Shown piece after piece: positions 15,867 through 24,512 of a DNA stretch of 64,000 bases. The first letter of the stretch is position 1. Each line of letters starts with the position of its first letter. A program made the translations under genes and the position numbers. The stretch lies in the NCBI GenBank assembly GCA_964393215.1, contig CAYMSW010000001.1:1-64000 (forward strand). The letters run 5' to 3'. Origin of the DNA: CAYFNK01 sp964393215. GTDB taxonomy: Archaea; Nanobdellota; Nanobdellia; SCGC-AAA011-G17; PNOQ01. Below the pieces are notes generated by a model, which did not search any database, was not told where the DNA came from, and saw only the letters and a program-made list of their open reading frames with translations.

Positions 15867-16865
15867 ATGGGTGTAGCAATAACAGAATTACTACCAAAAA
15901 AAGAAATAGAAGTTAGTTCACTAGCAGGAAAAAAGTTAGCAGTAGATACTAGCAACGTTATATACCAATTTCTCTCATCAATAAGACAAATGGATGGAAC
16001 TTCATTAATGGATTCTAAAGGAAGAGTAACTTCCCACTTAATGGGCTTATCGACAAGAATACCTAACTTAATGGAACAAAATCTAAAACTCTGTTTCGTA
16101 TTTGATGGAAAAGCTCCAAGAATGAAATTAAAAGAGCAACAAAACAGAGAAAACAGAAAGAAGAAAGCAGAGGAAAAATACGCAAAAGCATCAGAAGAAA
16201 GAGATGCAGAATCTATGCTAAAATACAGCAAACAGTTCATAAGAATGGACAAAAAAATTGTAGAAGAATCAAAAGAGTTCATACAAGCACTAGGATTACC
16301 AATCATCCAAGCACCATCTGAAGCGGAAGCACAGGCATCATTTATGGCAGAAAAAAAAGATGTTTATGCAGTAGTAAGTCAAGATACAGATTCATTAATT
16401 TATTCAACACCAAGAACAATAAGAAACCTAACTTCGTCTGGAAAAAGAAGGATAGGTGGATTATACGTTTCAGTAAAACCAGAGATGATAGAACTAAAGG
16501 AAACACTAAAAACACTAAAAATAAACCAAGATCAATTACTTGCGCTTTCTATTTTAGTTGGAACCGATTATAATCCAAAAGGCGTAAAAGGAATAGGTCC
16601 CAAAACAGCCCTAAAACTTGTCAGAGAACACAAAAAGTTCGATAAGATCTTTTCCAATGTGGAAGCAGAGTTCAACTGGAAAGAGGTTTACGCCACATTC
16701 AAAAACATGCCAGTAATAAAGAATTACAAATTAAAGTGGACAGGGCCAGACCTAACAAAAATAGAAAAAATATTATCATCAAGAGAATTCTCAGAAGACA
16801 GAATTAACAAATTAATAGAAAGATTAAAAGGAAAAAAACAGAAAAGTTTAGATAAGTGGTTTTAA
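15867..16865 (+). CDS. fen: flap endonuclease 1
   Basis: FEN1 removes 5' flaps during Okazaki fragment maturation and base excision repair. The 332-aa length and MGV start are typical. The N-terminal nuclease (KKLAVDTSNVIYQFL, CFVFDGKAPRMK) and the internal nuclease (APSEAEAQASFMAEKKDVYAVVSQDTDSLIY) hold the seven metal-binding acids. The helix-hairpin-helix is GTDYNPKGVKGIGPKTAL. The protein ends in a PCNA-binding PIP box, KQKSLDKWF. It starts 1 nt after the DGR reverse transcriptase, so it may be read from the RT transcript. In an island-free genome it would probably follow polB. Confidence 0.96.
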   Translation: MGVAITELLPKKEIEVSSLAGKKLAVDTSNVIYQFLSSIRQMDGTSLMDSKGRVTSHLMGLSTRIPNLMEQNLKLCFVFDGKAPRMKLKEQQNRENRKKKAEEKYAKASEERDAESMLKYSKQFIRMDKKIVEESKEFIQALGLPIIQAPSEAEAQASFMAEKKDVYAVVSQDTDSLIYSTPRTIRNLTSSGKRRIGGLYVSVKPEMIELKETLKTLKINQDQLLALSILVGTDYNPKGVKGIGPKTALKLVREHKKFDKIFSNVEAEFNWKEVYATFKNMPVIKNYKLKWTGPDLTKIEKILSSREFSEDRINKLIERLKGKKQKSLDKWF

Positions 16866-17489
16866 CTAAACGCCTCTAGCGTCAGCTTCATCTCTCTCGG
16901 CTTGTCTTGCAGCAGCTCTCCTCTCAGCATCATGTTTTGCAGCAGTAACTTTTGTACTCAAACTACCTTTAAACATCCACTCTCTAAGAGTCTTATTGAA
17001 CAAAACAAAGATAATAACTAAAGCTAAAACACCAAGATAAATATACATCTGGACACCAGTAAGTAGATCACCACGCATACCAAAAACCAACTTATAGACT
17101 AACCAAGCACCAAAACTAATCCACAAAAAGTATTGCAGCACAACAGAAGAAGGACTAGGATGCTTCCCAATATCGTAAGTAAAATAAAAGATTATAGCTA
17201 AAGGTATGAATGCACCCAATGTGATACCTAAAGCAGTGTATGAAGCCAGCATAGTATATATTTCACCAGGCGTCAAATAAGCTACAGCCAAAAAAGCAAC
17301 TAAAATAGAAAATATAACTCTCGTACCAGCCTTCTTATCTCCGCTAAGGAATGGAAGAAAATTAGAAGCAGAATATATAATTATGAAAATCAAAATCAAG
17401 AAAATGTACTTAGCTAGTTCAGGACCAATATCTCCAGTAACCCACCCTCCAGTAAAAAAGTCCAAAATTGGTTGAAATATATTTACCAT
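16866..17489 (-). CDS. multi-pass membrane protein (paralogue of the next gene)
   Basis: Not assignable to a named family. The 207 residues contain five or six membrane segments and a charged, Arg/Ala/Glu-rich C-terminal tail (KHDAERRAAARQAERDEADAR). It is clearly homologous to the upstream gene at 17504-18268. Shared features are AKYIFL../AKYLFF.., RVIFSILVAFLAVAYLTPGEIY, IPLAIIFYFTY and WLVYKL. The two lie in tandem, 14 nt apart, and arose by duplication. It lacks the signal peptide of its partner. A two-subunit membrane complex is plausible. Confidence 0.7.
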   Translation of the reverse strand: MVNIFQPILDFFTGGWVTGDIGPELAKYIFLILIFIIIYSASNFLPFLSGDKKAGTRVIFSILVAFLAVAYLTPGEIYTMLASYTALGITLGAFIPLAIIFYFTYDIGKHPSPSSVVLQYFLWISFGAWLVYKLVFGMRGDLLTGVQMYIYLGVLALVIIFVLFNKTLREWMFKGSLSTKVTAAKHDAERRAAARQAERDEADARGV

Positions 17490-17503
17490 CTTTTACTCAC
17501 TTA

Positions 17504-18268
17504 TTATTTGCCTCCGCTACTAGACCTTCTATCAAGAATCCTGTCTGCTTTCTTGTCTTCAACCTCTTCCATAGCACCAATTCTATCTTCTCTCTTAAGT
17601 GCGGCCTCTTTTTTCTCACCAACAACAAAATTAAAGATCCTATCTCTAACTTGTTTATTGAAGAAAATCATGCCCAAAGACAAAATCAACCCAAATAAGA
17701 AGAACCAAAATTCCAAGCCACCAATAACACCACTAGACCAACCCCAAATTAGTTTATATAGTAACCATATACTAAACATAATCCATGCAGCATAGTTCAT
17801 AAAAATTACAATAGGTGACGATTTATCTGCCTTCCTCGCAGCCATATAAGTAAAATAAAACAAAACAGAAAATGGAATAACGACAGCAACAGCAAAACCC
17901 ATTGCCCCATAAGTAGACATCAAAATGTAAATATCTGCAGGGGTGAAATAAGCAGTAGCCAAAAAGGCAACGATAGCTGAAAAAATAATCCTAATACCAC
18001 CCTTCTTAGCAAAAGGAATCACTCCAGCAACAGCATATATAACTATCATTAACAAAAAGAAGAACAAATATTTAGCTATGTTTGGGCTCAACTGCCCTTC
18101 TTCCCAACTAGAAAACATATCTTTTATTGGATCAAAAACAGCATTGGCACCATTTGAAGCAGCCAATTGAACCGGGGTCTCATAAGCTGCACTAACAAAA
18201 CTTGGAAGAACAAATGAACCAATAAATAAGACCAAAATCGAAAATAATAATAAATTCCTCTTTTTCAT
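17504..18268 (-). CDS. membrane protein with signal peptide (tandem paralogue)
   Basis: 254 residues. A cleavable-looking signal (MKKRNLLLFSILVLFIGSF..VSAA) is followed by a short extracellular stretch, five membrane segments and a charged cytoplasmic tail rich in Lys, Glu, Arg and Ser. It is paralogous to the gene at 16866. It is the first gene of the pair, with an AT-rich promoter in the 63-nt divergent gap to the trm5-like gene. The function is unknown. Confidence 0.7.
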   Translation of the reverse strand: MKKRNLLLFSILVLFIGSFVLPSFVSAAYETPVQLAASNGANAVFDPIKDMFSSWEEGQLSPNIAKYLFFFLLMIVIYAVAGVIPFAKKGGIRIIFSAIVAFLATAYFTPADIYILMSTYGAMGFAVAVVIPFSVLFYFTYMAARKADKSSPIVIFMNYAAWIMFSIWLLYKLIWGWSSGVIGGLEFWFFLFGLILSLGMIFFNKQVRDRIFNFVVGEKKEAALKREDRIGAMEEVEDKKADRILDRRSSSGGK

Positions 18269-18331
18269 GATAAATCTAAATTACCCATATAGTATATAAA
18301 TATTTTCATTCATTTATATTACCAACCAAGA

Positions 18332-19102
18332 ATGAAATTAACCAAAAAAGAACAGAAATTAGTGCCAAAATCCTTTGAAATAGTAGGAGATATCCTAATA
18401 TTCGCAAATTTCCCAAAAGAGCTAAAAAAGAAAGAAAAACAAATAGCAAAAGAATTCCTAAGCAAACTAAAGCAAGTAAAAGTAGTTACAAAAAAAGCAA
18501 AAAACTTCTCTGGAAAATACAGGCTCCAAAAATTAAAAATCTTGGCAGGAGAAAGAAGAAAAAACACAATTCATAAAGAAAATGGGGTAATAATTAAAGT
18601 AAATCCGGAAAAAGCGTACTTCTCATCCAAATCAAGCACAGAAAGACTTAGAATTGCTAAACTAATAAAAAAAGATGAAACAGTCCTAACAATGTTCTCG
18701 GGAGTAGCACCTTATCCACTAACTATTGCAAAACACTCCAAAGCAAAAGAAATCTATGGAATCGAATCAAATAAAGATGCACATGAATTGGGCCTCCAAA
18801 ACGTAGCGCTAAACAAACTAAAAAACATTCTACTATACAAAGGAGATGTAAAAAGAGTCCTACCAAAAATAAAGAAAAAGTTCGATAGAATAATTATGCC
18901 TCACCCATCAGATTCAGAAGCATACCTAACTCTAGCAAAATCAAAATTGAAACCAAAAGGAAAGATTCACATGTACATTTTCGAAAAAGAAGAAAACTTC
19001 AAAGAATTAAAGAAAAAATACAAAAAATACAAACCAAAAATAGTCAAAGCAGGTTCACCAGCACCAGGAAAATTCAGGGTCTGTCTAGATCTAAAGACCT
19101 AA
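18332..19102 (+). CDS. Trm5/Met10-like tRNA methyltransferase
   Basis: This 256-aa class I SAM methyltransferase of the Met10+/Trm5 family should make m1G at position 37 of tRNAs, a modification that guards the reading frame. Motif I is VLTMFSGVAPYPLTIAK (the family's D-F-S-G-V-G-P-F region), motif II is YGIESNKDAHELGLQN, and the catalytic region is RIIMPHPSDSEAYL (usual NLP replaced by MPHP). The D1 domain of longer Trm5 proteins appears absent or short. Its 3' end overlaps the convergent HerA-like gene by 12 nt. Confidence 0.82.
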   Translation: MKLTKKEQKLVPKSFEIVGDILIFANFPKELKKKEKQIAKEFLSKLKQVKVVTKKAKNFSGKYRLQKLKILAGERRKNTIHKENGVIIKVNPEKAYFSSKSSTERLRIAKLIKKDETVLTMFSGVAPYPLTIAKHSKAKEIYGIESNKDAHELGLQNVALNKLKNILLYKGDVKRVLPKIKKKFDRIIMPHPSDSEAYLTLAKSKLKPKGKIHMYIFEKEENFKELKKKYKKYKPKIVKAGSPAPGKFRVCLDLKT

Positions 19103-20428
19103 CTCAACTAATTCTCTTCTAACTGGATGATAAGCAGAAGGAGCTTCACCACCATGCCAAGTAAATTTAGGTCTAACTTGCATAGGATATATTCTCTCAG
19201 AATTATCATCTAATATTATAGCAGCACCTTTAATTTTAGGTAAATTATTCAAATACTTATTAACATCAGATAAGATATAAGTCTGCATAATACTATTAAG
19301 AGCTTCAATATCTTTTCTAGCAGTAACTCTATGACTAATTACAATATCAGATTGGGTAATAACATCCTTATGAATCTCCCCTGGCTGCTGCGTAGCCAAA
19401 ACCATAGAAATTCCAGGTTGCCTACCCTCTCTAAGTAACTGCACCAAAGCATCACTGGCAGCAGTCTTACCTTCTTTCGGCAAGAACTCGTGAGCTTCAT
19501 CCAACATCAACCAAACAAGAGGCATTTCTTCCTGTTTATTTTCTTCTTCAAAACCAAATAAACTAGTTCCGCTCTTAATTCTCTGTAGCTCTTCCAACTT
19601 TCTAGCAGCCATTCTCTCAGACAATAATTTCCTACTAACCAAACCAGTAACCAAAGTTTTTATTCCCCAAGCTCCAGAAACATGACTATAACAACTTGTG
19701 TCCAAAACACTAACTCTGCCTCTTTTCAAGAGATCCCTAATCTCGGTTCCCTTCTTACTAAACAATCCCCACGCACTAGCAGCAGAAAATAAATTTGTAG
19801 CAGCATCTCTAACACTCTTCTCAAAACTCCTGTCTTTTCCAATTCCTTTAATTATATCTTCAATATCATAGCTCTTTCTTCTCTCTTGCAGACCAGAAAC
19901 AACTTTTTCAATTGCAATTCCAATTGGATCCATCAAATCAACACCAAAAACATTGACCCAATCCCCAGCATTCAACTCAGAAGTTTTAATAGAGAAGGAA
20001 TAATCTGCTAAAATACCTTTTTTCTTATACTCTTCAAAAAATCCCTCTGGAATGTAAACATCAACAGTATCCAATTTCCTTGGCCTCATATTCCATTTGC
20101 TCAACAATCTCTCTTCTTTATCATTAGAATATTTCATAGTCCAAAAAACACCCATAGTATCAAAAATAACAACACTCAAATTCTGAGAAACTTCTTTAGG
20201 CAAGTTAGAAATCTCCTCAGCAATAACGGACAATGAATAACTCTTTCCAGAACCCCTTTTACCAGATACCAAAATAACATGAGATTTAGCAACATCCAAC
20301 AAAATATTACTACTCATGGAAGTGGCTTGTCCCATTTTTACATAATGCCTACCTAAGAAAACAGCAGCTTTATCGCCAAACTTCCGTTTATCACCTTCAG
20401 TCCTACCAAGAACAATGTTTCTATCCAT
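19091..20428 (-). CDS. HerA-like ATPase (DUF87/HerA-FtsK family)
   Basis: 445 residues. Walker A is SGKRGSGKSYSLSV at about 54-67 after a short N-terminal beta region. Walker B is WLMLDEAHEFLP, and sensor and arginine motifs follow in GISMVLATQQPGEIHKDV..SDIVISHRVTARKD. This matches archaeal HerA-type ATPases, hexameric DNA pumps often paired with the NurA nuclease in end resection. No nurA gene is nearby, so it may instead be a paralogue with another DNA- or protein-translocating role. Confidence 0.85.
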   Translation of the reverse strand: MDRNIVLGRTEGDKRKFGDKAAVFLGRHYVKMGQATSMSSNILLDVAKSHVILVSGKRGSGKSYSLSVIAEEISNLPKEVSQNLSVVIFDTMGVFWTMKYSNDKEERLLSKWNMRPRKLDTVDVYIPEGFFEEYKKKGILADYSFSIKTSELNAGDWVNVFGVDLMDPIGIAIEKVVSGLQERRKSYDIEDIIKGIGKDRSFEKSVRDAATNLFSAASAWGLFSKKGTEIRDLLKRGRVSVLDTSCYSHVSGAWGIKTLVTGLVSRKLLSERMAARKLEELQRIKSGTSLFGFEEENKQEEMPLVWLMLDEAHEFLPKEGKTAASDALVQLLREGRQPGISMVLATQQPGEIHKDVITQSDIVISHRVTARKDIEALNSIMQTYILSDVNKYLNNLPKIKGAAIILDDNSERIYPMQVRPKFTWHGGEAPSAYHPVRRELVELGL

Positions 20429-20462
20429 ACTACCAAAGAATTTTACGTTCTTAAATAATTTG

Positions 20463-21143
20463 CTATCTCTTAATCCTATTTCTTAAAAGCCAATATCCAA
20501 CGAAGAATAGAGCAAATAAAATAATCTTGAAAATTAGAATTGAATAAACAAATGAGCTAGATTGAACCTTCATGAGGTTTGCTCCTGCATATGAATAAAT
20601 TAGAAGATAAGGGATAAATCCAAAAAAAGTTGCGGCAATATACTTCTTATATTTAATCTTTGCAGCCCCGGCAGCATAACTTACCAAATCAAAATAAACA
20701 CCAAGATATCTTAAGAGAAATACCAATCCAAACCCGTGCTTCTTTATGTATCTTCTATAGAACTTAATTTTCCCCTGTTTTTTCTTTCGGAAAAAAGGCT
20801 TTCCTATTTTTCTCCCTAGTACAAAATTAATTGTTCCAGAAATTACTTCAATCAACAAAGAAACAACGACACCCCAATAAAAACCAAATACCATACCGGC
20901 TGTAAATACAAAAATCCAGGAAGGAAGCAAGAAAAGATTAGCAACAACATATATTGCTAAAAAAACAAGAAGAGAATAAACTCCAAAACTATCAAAAAAA
21001 GCCTTCAAATTAGCAGGAGCAGTTGTAAAAAACCAATCATTTATCTCGCCCAAAAGAAGAACAAGAAGAGTAAAAACAAATACCCCAAGAAGTATTTTAA
21101 CTACATGCTTCTTTAGTTCTCTTTTAAGATGAATCATTTGCAA
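20463..21143 (-). CDS. VTT/DedA-family membrane protein (second of a pair)
   Basis: 226 residues with about five membrane segments. The VTT (SNARE-associated/DedA) core is visible: a re-entrant FLLPSWIFVFTAGMVFGFYWG segment, the glycine-rich EVISGTINFVLGRKIG helix and a HGFGLVFLLRYLGVYFDLVSYAAG re-entrant loop. Relatives move phospholipids or polyprenyl phosphates across membranes. The gene overlaps the upstream VTT gene by 20 nt, indicating translational coupling. Confidence 0.8.
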   Translation of the reverse strand: MQMIHLKRELKKHVVKILLGVFVFTLLVLLLGEINDWFFTTAPANLKAFFDSFGVYSLLVFLAIYVVANLFLLPSWIFVFTAGMVFGFYWGVVVSLLIEVISGTINFVLGRKIGKPFFRKKKQGKIKFYRRYIKKHGFGLVFLLRYLGVYFDLVSYAAGAAKIKYKKYIAATFFGFIPYLLIYSYAGANLMKVQSSSFVYSILIFKIILFALFFVGYWLLRNRIKR

Positions 21144-21783
21144 ACCCCTTAACTCCTTTTAACAAATTCCTCTTTCTAATAATGAACACAAATATCAATA
21201 ACAAAATAAATGTAGAAACACCTACATAAGTTACTAATTTTTGATATGGGAAAGTTCCCAAATAAGCAATTGGCAATGAAAATATCAAAACTCCCAAATA
21301 AGTAGCAAGCAGATATTTTCTTTTTCCAATATGTAGAAACAACCCGGTAGCATAACCAACAATTCCAACCTGCCCAATCGATCTCAACAAAACAAGACCC
21401 CAAAAAATATTCCCCCTTGGAATATGTCTTTCAACTTCATTAACTTTTTCCATAGAAACAAATTTTTTAACGATTGGAACTCCCCATTTTTTAGCAATAA
21501 GATAATTACAGAAACCGCCAAGTGTCCACCCAACAGATAATAGAAACCAAGTGTCCACCCAGCCCCATAAACTAGTTGCTAAAGGAAGCAAAGGAATTGC
21601 ACTTATTGGAGTAACAATAACTGAAATAATCAAAAAAACAACAAAAAGCAGAATTCCTGCAGGACCATTGCCAATATTACTCTCAAACCAAACCTTATTG
21701 GATTGAACAATATAAGATACAACTAAGAACAAACCAGCTAAAAACAAAAATTCCAAAAAGTAACCAAGATTCTTATTCATCAA
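21124..21783 (-). CDS. VTT/DedA-family membrane protein (first of a pair)
   Basis: 219 residues, with the same VTT architecture as the downstream gene. It has the PISAIPLLPLATSLWGW re-entrant segment, a SVGWTLGGFCNYLIAKKWG helix and the LLRSIGQVGIVGYATGL re-entrant loop. The two proteins are diverged paralogues and may act as a heteromeric lipid carrier/scramblase, which is inference. The start ATG ATG at 21781-21783 is 48 nt from the divergent DUF116 gene. Confidence 0.8.
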   Translation of the reverse strand: MMNKNLGYFLEFLFLAGLFLVVSYIVQSNKVWFESNIGNGPAGILLFVVFLIISVIVTPISAIPLLPLATSLWGWVDTWFLLSVGWTLGGFCNYLIAKKWGVPIVKKFVSMEKVNEVERHIPRGNIFWGLVLLRSIGQVGIVGYATGLFLHIGKRKYLLATYLGVLIFSLPIAYLGTFPYQKLVTYVGVSTFILLLIFVFIIRKRNLLKGVKGFANDSS

Positions 21784-21831
21784 ATAATAATTAAACGTAA
21801 TACTTTTAAAACTACTTTTTTTACCAAATTT

Positions 21832-22290
21832 ATGACAAAGATTGAAGATATCCCATATTCACAAAGAATAGTGTTATTACCACAGTGTTTGAGGAGCAAT
21901 AGTTGCACATCTAAAAGAGGAGAATATGGAGTTCTTTTTTGCGGAGAATGTGAACAAGAAAGAGATGACGGATTAATCTGTCCAATATCAGATATGACTT
22001 CGGTTGCATTAGAAGTTGGATATGAGGGGGTATATACTTTCGCAGGTGGGAGAGGCATAAGAGAATTTCTACTTTCAAAAAAAGGGGAAATCAGAGCAAT
22101 ATTAGCAGTTGCTTGCAACCCAGAGATTAGAGAGGGAGTAGAGATGCTGGCCGAAACAGGGATTTTTCATCAAGTAGAACATTTAAGAACAGAAGGGTGT
22201 GCAGAAACAACACTTTTTTCCAATCCAGGTAACTTTAATAAAGAATGGGAGAGAATATTAACAAGATATCCGCCACAAAATGGAAACTAA
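21832..22290 (+). CDS. DUF116-like cysteine-rich protein
   Basis: 152 residues. The layout VLLPQCLRSNSCTSKRGEYG, FCGECEQER and ILAVACNPEIREGVEML resembles the DUF116 family, which has conserved cysteines (LPxCLR..C, CGxC, VACxxE) likely to bind a metal or Fe-S cluster. Family members lack a firm biochemical role. The ATG of the Dph2-like gene lies 11 nt inside its 3' end, so the two are coupled. Confidence 0.65.
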   Translation: MTKIEDIPYSQRIVLLPQCLRSNSCTSKRGEYGVLFCGECEQERDDGLICPISDMTSVALEVGYEGVYTFAGGRGIREFLLSKKGEIRAILAVACNPEIREGVEMLAETGIFHQVEHLRTEGCAETTLFSNPGNFNKEWERILTRYPPQNGN

Positions 22291-22954
22291 AACAATCAGA
22301 GGAATAAAAACAATATTCGTACATGCAAAATCAGAAATAGATTTGTCTGAAAAAGATTTCAACAAAATAAAGATAAAAGAAAACAAAATAGGATTGGTCC
22401 ACACAGCACAAACCCAAGATATAATAAAAAAGATACAAGATTTTCTAAAAAAACAAAAGAAAGAAGTTCACATTGCAGGACAAATAGTTGGTTGTAATGC
22501 AACAAACGCCATAAAAATAAAAGATAAAGTAGAAGCATTTCTTTTCATAGGATCGGGAATGTTCCATCCAATTGAATTAATAGAAAAAACAAAGATAAGG
22601 AAATATTACCAATTTAACCCATCACTAAAATCATTTTCAAAAATAGATGAAACAGAAATAAAACAGCTAGAAAAAAGAAAACAGGCAAAACTAGCCAAAT
22701 ATTTCTCAGCAGAAAGAATAGGAATTGTAGTAACAACAAAACCAGGACAAGAGCAACTAAGCCTAGCAAAGTCATTCGCAAAAAAATGCGGAAAAGAAGC
22801 ATACATTTTTTTAGATAATCATATTGATGTAAATAAGCTAGAGGACTTCCCAGACATAGAATTCTGGGTAAACACTGGATGCCCAAGACTTGAAGAAAAA
22901 GGAGTTATAGCTTTGAAAGATATAATAAATGCCAAAAGCTATAAAAACAATTGA
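22280..22954 (+). CDS. dph2: short Dph2-like diphthamide synthase subunit
   Basis: Archaeal Dph2 is a homodimeric radical-SAM-like Fe-S enzyme that starts diphthamide formation on elongation factor 2. Normally it has three domains, each with one cluster cysteine. This protein (224 aa against about 340) retains the second (GQIVGCNATNA) and third (WVNTGCPRLEE) cysteine motifs, with the VGLVHTAQTQ-like strand that begins domain 2. Domain 1, with its DxCYGACD cysteine, is absent. The gene overlaps its upstream neighbour, so the short start appears genuine. It may work with a partner or on a different substrate. Confidence 0.72.
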   Translation: METKTIRGIKTIFVHAKSEIDLSEKDFNKIKIKENKIGLVHTAQTQDIIKKIQDFLKKQKKEVHIAGQIVGCNATNAIKIKDKVEAFLFIGSGMFHPIELIEKTKIRKYYQFNPSLKSFSKIDETEIKQLEKRKQAKLAKYFSAERIGIVVTTKPGQEQLSLAKSFAKKCGKEAYIFLDNHIDVNKLEDFPDIEFWVNTGCPRLEEKGVIALKDIINAKSYKNN

Positions 22955-22970
22955 TTCTACTTCTGTAAAT

Positions 22971-24431
22971 ATGAAAATAGAAGACAAAGCTATGGATTTG
23001 GCAAAAAGAAGAGGTTTCATTTGGGGACCAAGTCCAAATATATATCACGGAGGAGTTTCAGGTTTCTATGATTGGGGACCATTAGGAAAACTTCTAAAAA
23101 ATAAAATAGAAAACATAATCAGAAAAGGATTTCTTTATCACAGTTTTTGGGAAGTAGAGTGTCCAACAATAATGCCTGGAAAAGTTTGGGAAGCATCAGG
23201 ACATTTAGATGGATTTGTAGATCCAGTAGTTAAATGTAAAAAATGTGAATCTGCATTCAGAGTTGATAACCTAATAAAAGAAAAATATCCAAATGAAAAT
23301 GTTGATGGACTTACATTCACTCAACTAAAAAAACTAATTGAAAAAAAGAAAGTTAAATGCCCCTCGTGCAAAGGAAACTTGGGAGAAGTAGAATCCTATA
23401 ACCTAATGATGCGAACAACAATAGGTTTGAATCAAGAAGCATATCTAAGGCCAGAGACAGCAACAACAACCTACTTACTATTTCCAGAATATTACAGATT
23501 TTTCAGAACAAAAATGCCATTTGGAGTTTTTCAAATAGGAAAAGCATATAGAAATGAAATCTCACCAAGGCAAGGAGTTTTCAGAACAAGAGAATTTACA
23601 CAAGCAGAAGGACAAATGTTCTTACTAAAGGAGCACTTCAATAAATTTGAAAAGTTTGATGAAGAAAAAAACGAAGTTCTACCACTGCTCCCATACAAAA
23701 AGAAACTACAAAAAGTAAAGCTAAAAGATGCAGTAACAAAGAAAATATTCAAAAAGAAATCTTACGCATGGACAGTCTATGCAGCATACGACATTGTAAC
23801 TAAAATAGGATTCCCAAGCAATAAAATAAGAATTAGACAACACAATCCGAAAGAACTAGCACATTACGCTGAAGATGCATGGGACATAGAAATTAAAACA
23901 GAAAGATTCGGCTGGTTCGAAATCTGTGGAGTGCATGACAGAAAAGACTATGATCTAAAAAGACATGCAGAACATTCTAAAACAAAATTCGCAGTTGGAA
24001 ATGAAACACCAAACATTCTAGAAATAGCATTTGGAATAGAAAGGCCAACATACTGCTTACTAGAAGAATCTCTAAGGGGAGACAAAAAAAGAGATTGGCT
24101 ATATTTCCCACCGGGAGTAGCACCAATCGATGTAGCAATATTCCCTCTAGTAAAGAAAGACAACTTACCAAAACTAGCTAAAGAAATCTTCGAAGACTTA
24201 GATAAGGAATTCGTTTGCATTTATGATGAATCAGGAAGCATAGGAAGAAGATACAGAAGAATGGATGAAATAGGAACAACACTATGTATAACAATAGATC
24301 ACGATAGCTTAGAAGACAATTCAGTAACTCTAAGAGAAGTTTCAACAATGAAACAAATAAGAGTAGATGTCAAAGAATTAAAGGATACTGTAAGGAATAT
24401 ACTCTATAACGGCCTAAAATTTGGTAAATAA
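22971..24431 (+). CDS. glyS: glycyl-tRNA synthetase (alpha2 type)
   Basis: This enzyme attaches glycine to tRNA-Gly. I prefer the ATG at 22971 (MKIEDKAMDLAKRRGFIWGP, 486 aa); an ATG at 22929 would overlap dph2 by 26 nt and adds no conserved residues. Class II motifs are present: motif 1 region GVSGFYDWGPLG, motif 2 RNEISPRQGVFRTREFTQAE, and motif 3 NILEIAFGIERPTYCLL. RPETATTTYLLF lies in the active site. An insertion carries a CxxC..CxxC zinc site (CKKC, CPSC). The C-terminal anticodon-binding domain starts near APIDVAIFPLV. Confidence 0.95.
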   Translation: MKIEDKAMDLAKRRGFIWGPSPNIYHGGVSGFYDWGPLGKLLKNKIENIIRKGFLYHSFWEVECPTIMPGKVWEASGHLDGFVDPVVKCKKCESAFRVDNLIKEKYPNENVDGLTFTQLKKLIEKKKVKCPSCKGNLGEVESYNLMMRTTIGLNQEAYLRPETATTTYLLFPEYYRFFRTKMPFGVFQIGKAYRNEISPRQGVFRTREFTQAEGQMFLLKEHFNKFEKFDEEKNEVLPLLPYKKKLQKVKLKDAVTKKIFKKKSYAWTVYAAYDIVTKIGFPSNKIRIRQHNPKELAHYAEDAWDIEIKTERFGWFEICGVHDRKDYDLKRHAEHSKTKFAVGNETPNILEIAFGIERPTYCLLEESLRGDKKRDWLYFPPGVAPIDVAIFPLVKKDNLPKLAKEIFEDLDKEFVCIYDESGSIGRRYRRMDEIGTTLCITIDHDSLEDNSVTLREVSTMKQIRVDVKELKDTVRNILYNGLKFGK

Positions 24432-24441
24432 TTCTATCATA

Positions 24442-24504
24442 AAGCTTATATATGAAATAATTAACTATTGTTAAAACCATTTTTCTAAAAAGCTTTTTAG
24501 GAGG
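24442..24504 (+). promoter_or_regulatory. dsbA-like gene promoter, palindrome and Shine-Dalgarno site
   Basis: A TATA box (GCTTATATATG) at about 24446-24456 is followed by a perfect 16-bp palindrome, CTAAAAAGCTTTTTAG (24485-24500). It overlaps a strong AGGAGG Shine-Dalgarno site (24499-24504) 8 nt before the ATG at 24513. The palindrome could be a protein operator or an RNA hairpin that hides the ribosome site. Confidence 0.55.
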
Positions 24505-24512
24505 AATATATA

